Translations under genes and position numbers: made by a program
Notes under the pieces: model-generated
What the model saw: only the letters and a program-made list of their open reading frames with translations
Told to the model about the DNA's origin: nothing
The model's database searches: none
DNA from: Sclerurus mexicanus
Taxonomy: Eukaryota; Chordata; Aves; Passeriformes; Furnariidae
Direction of reading: 5' to 3'
DNA: 64,000 nt
Assembly (NCBI GenBank): GCA_013396755.1
Contig: VWZF01002378.1
Span: 754,525-818,524, forward strand
Shown here: positions 29,701 through 41,700 of the stretch, in pieces
How the letters are laid out: each line of letters starts with the position of its first letter
Position numbering within the stretch: the stretch's first letter is position 1

Positions 29701-32700
29701 AGGACTTCTAAAACGATGCAACAGAAGGGAAAAGGAAGTAGCAAAAAACTTCCCTGTCCTTGAGAGCTGAGAAGAAGTAATGGTAATTGATTAGCTTAAA
29801 ATTAACCACCATAACCGTGTAATCACTTTAAAAATAGAGAGAATCTGGAGCGAGATCAAGGCTGAGCGTTCTGCCAGCCTTCCCTTCTCAGTAGTCGTTG
29901 GGTGCTTCTTAGGAGGGGCTGTGCTTTGAACAAGCAGTTTTGCCTCTGAATTTCATGTGTGAATGCTTTATTCCCTATAACTATTGAACTGCTTGAAGCC
30001 TGTACTTTTCTGCATTGTGCAAAAGAGAAGGAATGCTCTTGGGAGAAATCAATGAGGAGTCTGATAATGTTTTGGCAGCACTGCCATTGAATAGGCAGTT
30101 TTCTGGAAGAATTATCAGTTTCCTGTCCTTCAGAAGATCCCCTTAGATATAGTTTTTATGTATTTATAGCTCTGCAAGAGGTTTGGACTTCTGAAAAAAT
30201 GGGGGAAAAAACCTGAGTCTTCTTAAATAAGAAACCAGGAAAAAAAAAAACACCTCTTTGAGTGATTAGTGCTGTAAAAGCAGGGGAACATTTTGCTGAG
30301 AGGATGTTTACCAGCCAACTGGCCAGAGGGCAAGAAATCCAGGACAGAATGGGAGGACTGGATGTCAAAAACGTGTGGAGCAGCCAAGAGTCTGGATTGC
30401 CCAGGATTTGATTAGTGCAGTTTTAGCTGTTGCTCAGTTGCTGTTGCAAATGAAGCTGAACTCCACCAGATCAGCCAACAAAATGAACCTGAGAGGTGCC
30501 AGATGTAGGCACGTGATTTCATCTGTCAGATCAGCTGGAACACGTTGCACAGAGTTCATTCCAGCTTTCTGCTGACTGTGGAAGGACAGATGATACCTGG
30601 CCTGCTGTTAAATCCTGTTGGCATGAAGTTAACCCACTGTAACTTTGAACAAATTTAATTTGTTGGGGCGATGTGTCTTGGGCCAGAGGTTTGGTTCAGC
30701 TTGTTCTGTATCTCGCCTTAGGAATCCCAGAGACTTGCAGTGATACCTTGTGAGTGTCACTTTTTCCCTTTTTTGGCTTAAATGATTGATTCAAGATTTC
30801 ACATTCAATGAGTATTTGTTCTAGTCCTAATGGAGTTTGTAGTAAGAATTAAGAAATCCTACCTGAAAGTTTCCTTAAGTTCCTGGAAGGGGACTGCCAC
30901 AGCTTTATACAGAAAAACACAACTCTAATGACAACTACCCATAATAGTTGGCTGAGTTACTCATAAATTCTCCCTACAGTCTGAAACCATTCCTTTCTCA
31001 AGAATCCAGCCAAGATGGGTGTGGGAGCCATCCCCACAAAGCTTGCCAGGTGCTGGTGTCCCAGATCAAGGAAGGAAGGGACTGGCTGTGGCTGGATCCA
31101 GTGGCTCTTACAACACTTACATACAGGTCAAAGCTGCCTTCTCTCTCTCAGGTTAGGCAGCAGTCTCACAGGGCTTGCAGGTGTGATGCACTCTCATTAG
31201 TTAGTACTTTTCAGTAAGTAATTCTTGACTCTACCTTCGTTTCCTGGGTGAATCCAAAATTATAGCTATCTGTGGAATGTGTCGCTCCACGGTCTGGAAT
31301 TGCTTGTCTAATCTCAATAGCCTGGATCACAGAAGCAAGAGGCAGAGGAGAAGGAATTTTTCATGTGACACCAGGAGCAGATATGGAGGAGGCTGACTAA
31401 AAATCCACTGCTAGGAGCAGCTATCCAACAAAACCCACCACTGCTGCAAACCTGGGCCAGACAGGGGAGAGCCACAAAGCTGCATGTTTTAGCATGTTGA
31501 AGGCACTAAAATTTAGGGCTGCTTGCTAATGCTGCTGGTTGTTTACCACTCGGGTATGGTATCAGGGGAGCAGCAGAGTGCCATTTGAATTAGCCAGGCT
31601 GTTCTCTGGATATTTTGGAAAAAGATAGCCTGTCAAGTAGAATTCTGTTGGGGACTGAGAGGCATATTAGCAGTTGTTTGTGGTTTGTCCTATAAAGACA
31701 TACAAAAGATCTAAGCGTGTCTGAATAAAGGCAAGTACCCAAACTTTGCCTGTATTCACTGTTTCCTTGTCCCTCCTATGCTTGCCCATGATGTAGGGTG
31801 TTTTGCAGGAACGAAAAGTGTATGTGCACACCACATACCATAGTTCAGGAGGACTTTATATAGAAAAGCTAAAAAACTCTACAGGGGAGCGCCAGTCACT
31901 GAAATATCTGAGGTCTGATCATGAGTTTTATGAAGATGATGAGGCACAGTGAGTGCTGCTTGGATTACAAAGAAAGGCAGAATGGACAGGGACACTTGCT
32001 CAGAGGATAATCGTGATACTTTTAAAAGGTGAATTAAAGCTGAGACTCCCAGGTGAGGGTGTCTCTTAGTACACGGATGTATGTGCATAGTATGTGTCAC
32101 AGCAGGTTTGCCAGGTGTTACGTCAGAATAGATTTGCTCAGACAGGCCTTAAAAAACCTTTCTGGAATTTGTCCAGAGCCTGTTAACTGTGCAGAGCGCA
32201 CAAGCTTTAACGTGTGCTGGTTCATCTGTTGCCCGCAAGATCCTTTGAGTACGTAGAATTGCAGATGTTTTCAGTTGTGTTTCTTGAATATGTACCCTTG
32301 AGAAGGCCTGAGGATGCGAAGGGAGGTCTGGGGGTCTGTAGCACTGCAAAGCCCTGCTTGTGGTGGAAAGCTGTGGCCTGCAGTGATTGCAGGTTCCAGC
32401 ATCACAACCTGAGGAAAAGCAGGTTTTATCAAGATGAAGCCCTACATGTAAGGACTGGTAGTTTCTGTGGAACAGGACTCCAAAGACAAAGACAGCTGCA
32501 ATTATTTCATTTCTTGAAAACTAGGGATGTCCCTAGGGCTTTAAACAAATCATCACTGTAACAGCTCCCATCTTACTGTGTCCTTTTATTTAGGCATCAC
32601 TGTGCTAGACTTGCCTTGACAGTAATTTGTTTGTTTAATATGCAATCACCGCTTTTTCTCAATAAAACTGTCTGACAGTGTTTCGTGTGTGCTGACACAG

Positions 32701-35700
32701 TGCCACACAGCATTTCTTCTTAAACTTGTTCCAGAAAAGTCTCTCTGTTGGCACCTTTGTTTGCAGCTTTCCAATAATAGAAATAGGTTTCTCTGTATTT
32801 TTCATGTTACCTACTGCACCACAGGGATGAATTGTTTCGACAGAGCCTGGCTAAACTTCGAGAGCAGATAGTGAAGGCAAATACTCTGGTGAGAGAAGCA
32901 AACTTCTTGGCAGAAGAAATGAGTAAGCTAACAGATTATCAAGTAACACTTCAGATCCCTGCTGAAAACCTCAGTGCCAACAAAAAGGTAATGATAATAA
33001 AGAATGTTGGAAAATGTAGCTTTATGGCTGGACTATGTAGACATATATAACATTCATTTAACTTTAGGTGATAAAATGTTACTTCTGTTAGATTATGCAC
33101 AGGCAAAATAGGGGCACTACCTGACTAATTACTGAAAGGGAAGAATTAAGTAAAAATGGGAACACAGCATCGAGTATAACTCTTGCTTTTTTCAAGTGTA
33201 TAATCACCATATGTGCGTGCACGTTGTGAACAGACATTTGTGTTCTCTTGCTGCAGAACCTGCATTTTAGTTACGTTTTCAAAAATGAATGGGTTTTACT
33301 GGAGTTTCCTCCACTCTTTGTGTCATAAGCGTTTTACAGTGCTGCTGTAAATATAACAGCAATTAGGATAATACGCTTGTCTTTAGGATTTGATTGTGTT
33401 CATGTTCCTGTGGTAATGGTCATTGTTTGAGAGGGATAAAGAGACCTGGGTCCTCAGGGATGTGTGGGGTATGCTGTGTCTGAGGACACAGGTAGCATGA
33501 CTGGCCTGCAGACAGAAGCTGCGTGTTCTGTATTTTATTCCATTTTAGGAATGCAGTTTGAGTGAAGAGTTCAACTATTTATATGCACCTTTCCTGCAGT
33601 GATTGTTATTCCTTCTGATTTAGAGGGGTGCAATAGTAAGCGAGCCTGCTATTCAAGTGAGAAGAAAAGGAAAAGGTACTCAAGTGTGGACTATTGAGAA
33701 ACTAGAGAACAAACTAATTGACATGAGAGACCTCTATCAAGAGTGGAAGGAGAAGATTCCTGAGGTACTTTATGTATTTTCTGAAATGGATCAAAGATTG
33801 AGTGTGTTTTCTTTTACCCCCTTTTAATATGTTGTACAGAGCAAATGCAATGACTTTGTGCATGAAAGGTTAGGATACTGTGTGTTACTTTTAAAACCCC
33901 AAAACAAAACTCCCAAACCGAAACAGTATGAGCAGTGATGCTCAAAATGCCCGTGCATAATAAAACACAGCTATGCCCTCTCTCTCCTGTGTTGTCAGAT
34001 GTAAGTGTGCTGAGGTCAGATGTAATTGTGCTGACTCAGGATACCACCAAGAGCATGTGTTTACCTGGCATAATACAGGTGCCCTGCAGGTGACCACCAG
34101 CTCTGAATGGAAGCAACAAGCTGTATTAGAAATAAAATTATTAAATTATGGCCAGTATCAAAGCTAGTAAGGATACACTGCTTGTATACACTCAAGGTGC
34201 AGAACATATTAGTGGGGTATAACATGATTTTGAAATATGAAATAGTCTTCAATTTCATTTATATATCCCCCAGCCTTAAAGCAGTGAAGAAATCAATTGA
34301 AGATACTTAGTCTGCATCAGTGTTTCCATCAAAACCAAGTGGTGTGAGAATTTAAGTAGTACATTCGCCTTGGCAGATAGCATGAGACTTGTCAGAAGCT
34401 TGCTGGTTTACTGGCAAGAGACATGACATTTGGTGTTCCAGCAGACATCACCTCAGTATCCAGGCAGAAGTGCATAGGAAGTGTATCTTACTCTCTTGTG
34501 GCTGATAGGGAGCACCTAAATGACTTGTGTCAAGAATCATTCTCACATGTGCTTGAACAACTGTTGTGCCTTTGTTACATGCTTTGGACGGGACAGTGGG
34601 GATCTCTAAAATCATAACACAGGGGAGGTCAAGCACTTCATCTGTGCCATTGAAGACAACGGTGATTTTGCTGCTGACTTCAGTAAGAACTGATAGCACA
34701 TCCTTTGAATACGTTATGTCTGCCTGAGCCAGGACCATCGTTTCCATGACCTATGTCATCCATAATGCATGTGTTCTACGTGCTGCATAGAAACACGTGG
34801 GTCGAATGCATGTGTGGAGGATGAAAGAGGAGAAGGAGGGAAGGAGCTGAGCAATGCACTGAGGAGTGCGTATTGTGCTAGGACTCTGCATGAATTCTTT
34901 GTGGCTGTGCTTGGGGTACGTGCACAGAAAATGCTGCAGGGGTGATCTCAGCACTATGGGAGTTGTAAGAACACTTGTAGGCTTAAGTGGGAATCATCCT
35001 GCACTTTCCCTTTTGCCCTTGTAGTGGTACCCAGCAGCCAGACCAGCTTGTCAACCTGGGAATGATTTGTCCTCTCATTTAAAAAAGCATAAACAGAGCA
35101 GAAAAGTAAGGTGAAATGTCTTGAAATTAACAGCTACTGTGCTTGCTCACGGTAAAGTCTGCTTTATCTCCACATTACTAAAACACTTAGGTCATCATAT
35201 TACTATATCCCTTAATAAAGAAAGGATTTTATAATGCCTTATTTCAGAGATTTCATTTCAGATTTGTAATAAGCTTCCAGTCTCTTTCTACTTGCCTAAC
35301 AGGAAGGAACGGAAAAAGAAAATTGGTAGTGCCATCATTTTTGTGCCATGATCTTGTAATGCTCTGAGCTTATTTGATCCTCGGTTCCCACACCGATGAC
35401 TTTGTCATGGCTTTGAATGTCTCCAACCCAGATAAGGAAGGTGATTGGCAAGAGGGGCGATCCCTTCTACGAGGCGCAGGAGAACCACAACCTGATCGGC
35501 GTGGCCAACGTGTTCCTGGAGTGCCTGTTCTCCGACGTGAAGCTGCAGTACGCCGTGCCCATCATCAGCCAGCAGGGCGAGGTAGGGCCGGGCTGGGCAC
35601 ACACCTGGGCACTGCCCTGGGGGCTCTCAGTGCAGGGAGAGCTTCGTGCACACCCAGGCTGTAACAGGCAAATGGTGCTTGCTGTCTTGTTCCCCAGGGA

Positions 35701-38700
35701 ATAAGCGTTTTCCAAGTCTTGCGTTTCGTTCTTTGCAGCTGCCCAGCTGCTAAAATTGTAGAATAAAAATCCTACTGTCAACGCAGATAACTGCAAAACC
35801 CAGTATACTGAGGTTCTGATGTACAGTCCTTACCCTGCTACCCTGTTTACCATTTCTCCTGTGTGTGCATTAAAAAATTCTTTTCTAGTTGGTTTTTTTT
35901 TTTTTTTTAATTCCTTTCTCCTCTTTCTTAATGTTGCTGTTTTTGTTTGGTAGTCAAGAGCTGCTCAGCTCTGTTTCTGCACACTTCCCAGAGTCAGACA
36001 TGGAGATGGCAGATACCTTAGCATTTGTCTTGCTTGCCTTTAGGTTGCAGGACGGTTGCACGTCGAAGTGATGCGAGTCACTGGGTCTGTCCCGGAACGT
36101 GTGGTAGAAGGAGATGACTCGTCTGAGAACTCCAGTGAGAGTGGGAGTCTGGAAGTCATGGATAACAACGGAGAAACTATTCACAGGGCAAAAAAGCTCT
36201 CCTGCAGGGTGAGTGAGAACATCATGACGTGAAGTCTCAGGCCTCTGTTTACTGTGTAGTCAGTTTGAGAATTACCAAGCTATGGATTGCTGAAAACCCT
36301 CTGAAAACAATTCCCTTGTTCCAGTTCAGTGTAGAGCAGTCTGTGGTTGCCAGTGGCTGATACAACTTGCATTAGTTTCTAGTGTATAAATACTGATGCT
36401 ACAAGGATTGTCCTTGGCAGACGCAGAGGGGGAAACAGTTTTCCCCTGTAACTATCTCCTGTGGTTTGTTTGATCATCTAATATAGTATCTATGGGTGGT
36501 GTATGGATTTAATTTCTTCTGTGATGAAGTGTTTCATTCTCCACTCAAAGAAAACATTCACGTGGGTTAGATGCATGTAGCTGCTTTCCTTGCATCTGCA
36601 TGTCTGTAAACCCAAAATAAGATTTCCTAAACGAGGACATCCTTACTGTCCTTTAAAAATTCTTCGTGGCTGTTGGTTTTCAGTTTGCCATTGAAGAAGA
36701 AACAGATTTATGACAACACCTGTTTTGTCTCCTCAGGTAAAAATAAAAGAAGCTACTGGACTGCCACCTAATCTCTCCAATTTTGTCTTTTGTCAATACA
36801 CATTTTGGGATCAATGTGAGTCAACAGTAGCAGCACCAGTGGTGGATCCAGATGTGCCTTCACCTCAGAGCAAAGATGCTCATTTTACAGTGACCTTCTC
36901 TCACTGTAAGGTAAGTATTTTTATTATGAAGGAGTGTTACCAGGAGAAGGGTATGTTGGAGTTAAACTGTTTAGAATTTTGAGCCTGTTTTGCTGGGGAT
37001 AAAGGAGGGAATCAAGTCACGTAACTAATGCCTTTTGACTCTGTTTAAAAGTGCCTTAATATTTCACTCCATCACTTACTGAAACTGTAGCAAAGGGGAA
37101 AAAAGTCTTTTAATTAGTGATCTTTTACATTCAGATGTCATATTTAATGCATGGAGGGAGCTATAGTTTATATAATGACATCTGATTAAATACTTGTTTG
37201 GTAAGCTGTGACATCATTTCGAAAGGCATAAACAGGAACTGCTGAGATGAAAAGGTTTTACAATTTTCTTGTCCAGAGTCAAGCCTGATGGTGCAAACTG
37301 TATTGTCTTACCATGCAGGTAGCAAGTTGTTTGGCGTGTCCTTACAAACTAGTTGAGAGGAGATACAATTATTTAGTTTGACTGAGCGTGGTTTGTTTTT
37401 CCTCACTGCCAGGACTATGTGGTGAATGTCACAGAGGAGTTTTTGGAGTTCATTTCAGAAGGAGCTCTTGCTATTGAGGTGTGGGGTCACAGATGTACTG
37501 GCAATGGCAGCTCCGTCTGGGAAGTTGATTCTCTTCATGCTAAAACTAGGACACTGAGAGACAGGTACAAATAAATTACAAATGAATGGTCCCATGGACT
37601 TGCTGAAAGCTTTCTAATGCTTGTGGTGCACAAAACACTTTGAGGCAACCATTGGTTTTTGTGGGGGTGTCTTTTTAGGTGGAATGAAGTAACTCGAAGA
37701 ATAGAAATGTGGATTTCCATACAAGAATTGAACGAGATGGGAGAATATACTGCAGTTGAACTCCACCAGGCAAAAGATGTAAACACAGGGGGAATTTTCC
37801 AGCTTAGGCAGGTGTGTATGTTTTCATTGTCATCCTATTCATGCTTAAATTGATTCTTAGCTTTATTCTTAGTTTCCTTCTCTCTCAATGTCCCGTTCAG
37901 GGTCACTCTCGCAGAGTTCAGGTGACAGTGAAGCCTGTGCAGCATTCAGGAACATTGCCTCTCATGGTGGAAGCAATCCTTTCAGTCTCTGTAGGGGGGG
38001 TGACTGCCAGATCAACCAAACTGCAGAGGGGCTTGGACAGCTACCAGGTAAGGCAGCTCATTTCCCAGCTTGCTTTGCTATTGTGTTGCAGAGCACAAAT
38101 TATTTCAGAAGGGAGCTTAGCACGCTGGTACATGGGATGTTATTTGTAGTTTTACATGTGTTTGAGGTTAATGAATACAGCACAAGCACATGGTGCTAAA
38201 TCTGCCTTTTTTTTTGCTTATAGCTCAGTGTGTAACTGATAAAGCACTGAGTGTGGTATTTTAATATATACAGAACAGCAGGAATATGGACATTGTTTTT
38301 ATCTTTCTGTGTAGAGGTGATTAATACTATCAGTGTCCCTCCTTTCCAGGGATGGTAAAAGTTGATGAGGGGAAAAGCTGGGGGGGGGGGGGGGACAAAA
38401 AAAACATNNNNNNNNNNNNNNNNNNNNNNNNNNNNNNACAAACTGAAATTTAGTAGAGAAAATGTGTTGTAGTGAGATGCTATTTACCTTTTCAAAAAAG
38501 ACTGAGTTGTTACTTTGATCAGAGTCAAAAACAGTCATCACTGAATATGAAAGGGCTATTTCACGTAGCAGAAAAAGTCCTTGAGAACTGCCTAAATTGA
38601 TTTCAAGCTGATACTGGGCAAATTAATATTGGAAATAAAACATTATTTTAACAGTGATGGCAAAAAACAAGTGGAATGGGCCACCCAGGGAAGCAAGGTG

Positions 38701-41700
38701 CCTTTGTCAGAAGGGCTGCATTCAGTACCACAAGTAATTCTAACCTGAGATACAGATGAAACTGTGAAACTTGACATTAGTGATCTGCTTCCTCAGTCCT
38801 TTTTCTGGCACTGTGTTCTGTGGGGTCTTTTAATTGATGGTGGAGTTTTTTTTTGTTTTTAATAAATATATCCACTAATACTCAAATCAGGACTGTAATG
38901 GGGAAAAAAAGTCTTTCTACCTGTTAATAAGACTTTGGTTATTTGAATGTTGTAATTTTAACATTTTACAAGTTTGTGGCAGGAACTCTTGTGTTCGTGT
39001 TCTGGGTTATTTCTGTGAGTTTCTGTTGAGAGAAATGCATGGTGTTTTTTGTGTTTTACAAAATCTATTTTCTCCTACCAGAAGGAGGAGGATGATGGTG
39101 GTGATATGGATAGTTACCAGGTATTGCTGCTGTTGCTGTCAATCCTGCGGCATGGGGCACAGCTAATGCTAATAGCCAGAAACTTTCCAATGGACGAGCC
39201 TAATGGAGCAAGCAAAAACTGCTTTGAAACACACACGTGCTGTGCATTTCAGAGGCTACCTGGGCTATAAAGCACTGCTGGTTCAGTTTACCTTGTGACT
39301 TCATGCTCTGAGTGTCCTCTCTTCTCTAGCACTCAGCGGTCAGCTCTCCTAACTGGCTACGTTAATTCATATGGGAATAGGAGCTTAGAAGCTTTGATTT
39401 AGAGTGAAAAGAGATTACAGTGAGGCAAAAGAACAGCCACCTGCAGCTGCAGGCACCTTTTCCAACCAAATTATGCAGCACAGGATATTTTGTTTGTTTT
39501 CTAAAGGAAACGTAACCTTCTAAGTTGTGCGGTTTTCTGAAATGCTTCTTGGGAGAGAGGGGGCAGAATGTGAAGCTTCAGTGAAGCAATTTTTTTTTAA
39601 TCTGCACAAAACCCAACCTTGAGCCTGTTTTTCTGCGTGATAAGACAGTGACAATTCAGACAGCATAACAGCAGACTCATTTTAAAAGGCGACAAAGAGC
39701 AGAAGAAGAAATGCCCAAAAAAGTAAAATGCATTTCAGACTTCTTCATAGAGGACTTGACTTCTAACAGGCAGTGTTAGAGAAGTCAAACCAGTTAGGTG
39801 AGAATGCTGACATCCCTTAAGATAATGTCCTGGGTTTCACAGCAATCTCCAAAACATCATCTAGGGTGTACTAACTTCTTGCGGGCTGTTTTTGCGCTTC
39901 CTGGCATATCACAGAGAAGAACAAAGCAGATTTTCTGGGATACCACAAAGCATGATTGCATGATGGGGTCTGACTGCATGAGAAACCTTTTAATTGCACC
40001 GATGGCAGCTGCTAGCAGTGGAATTTTGTGCAGGTTTGAAGGAGTGCTGACTAATCTTCAGGAGAATTTATGATCAGCTGATGATACCTGATTTTCTTAT
40101 TCCATACGTGATTCAAAAGTTTGATTGCCACTTCTGTGAGTACTTAACCTATGGTGTATAATCTGTTCAGCAGCAGAGGCAGTCACATTTTCTTCTCCTT
40201 CTCTCAGAATTTGCAGCTTGAGAGCAAATAATCATCTATTCATGGGTGATGAGGTACTTAATCAGCGTGCATGTCGTTTGGGGAAAAAAGTTTTCTGCAT
40301 CATGCAAGCCATTTAATATAAATTCTGATTAAATTACCGCAGAGTCCACTGCCCTTACTCTTACCCACACAGCCTAATGACTTTCTTCGCTCTTTCCACG
40401 CTAGGAGGAAGATTTAAACTGTGTGCGAGAAAGGTGGTCTGACGCATTAATAAAGCGCAGAGAATACCTAGATGAGCAGATCCAAAAGATCAGCAACAAA
40501 CAAGGTTTGCAGCTTGAAGTCTGTGTCAGAAGTACTGGGTGCCCTGTACCATAAAAACTGTGTCTCATGTGTAATGCTGATGTCTTTGACTGCAGAGAAG
40601 TCTGAGGAGGATATAGAGCGGGAAGCCCGGCTGGTGGAGCAGTGGGTAGGGCTGACGGAAGAGAGGAATGCAGTGTTCGTTCCAGCACCAGGCAGTGGAA
40701 TTCCTGGTGCCCCTGCAAACTGGTATGTTTGGAAAAACCATTGGAGCTCTGAGCTTCTTGTACACAAACATGGCACGCTACGAGCTTCCTCTGTTTTCCT
40801 GTAATGCTGCAAACTACACTTGCTGGCAGAAGGCTTAGAAGGTCAGGTGCTGGTTTGAACGTGAGAAAGGTTTGCTTAGTTCACATATTGCATACAGTGG
40901 CTTTGAAAGAGCCTCCAAGGTCTGGGAATCTCTTTAGAATGTAGCAGAGTATTTTGCAGCTTTGTACAATTCTGAGAAAATTACTTTGTGGTTTGATTGC
41001 ATTCAGAAAAGGAGTAGCTCAAAAAAGAGTGGTAGAACACATGATAATTTCATTGATAAGGGGTGGGGAGGGAAGAAACTCTCATTTCAAAGGATGTGTT
41101 CTCCTCTGATCCATTTGAATTGGTAATATATTTATGTTTTAGTTTCGTTTAAATCTGTATTTTAATTAAGACCACTGGAATTGACATACAAAAAATGGGA
41201 AATGCAACATGTTAGATTTGAGGAAGGTGTGGACCAGAAACACAGTTCTAATGAAGTGTGCACTGATGTCTCTGATAACACCCACTGTCTTCTTCACTGG
41301 GTGAATGATGCAGCAGTACTCTTCTTCTCCCATTTTTTCCCCTCATCCACCTGAAGTGGGCTATGGTCATGTAGCTAAAGTGTATTTATGGGTATAAAGA
41401 CTATGTTTTGCCAGTAGTTACATATCCAGTTGTTTGAAAGGTTGTTGACCTTTATGTATGAGATGACTACAGCCAGTTGCCTTTGTAAGGAACAGAACAG
41501 GATGTTTAAAACTCATCCTCACAGCAACCATAGGTTTTGGCAAAGCACTCCATTTAGCTCTGTGTGCAGAGAAAGAAAATATTGTCTGTGCCACACAGAC
41601 ACTGAGAGTAGCCATGAAAATGCTGACAGCTTTGGCCACTGGTTACAGTTAGTGAATATTGCATTTTTGCCCAAATTAGCTCAGGTATAAATTTGCCTTC

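Noticed and set aside
35445..35581. Alternative start of the KIF1B-like exon at the AAG of 35440
   Set aside because: It would shorten the conserved spacing to GKRGDPFY relative to human by three residues and has no pyrimidine tract; kept only as a note.
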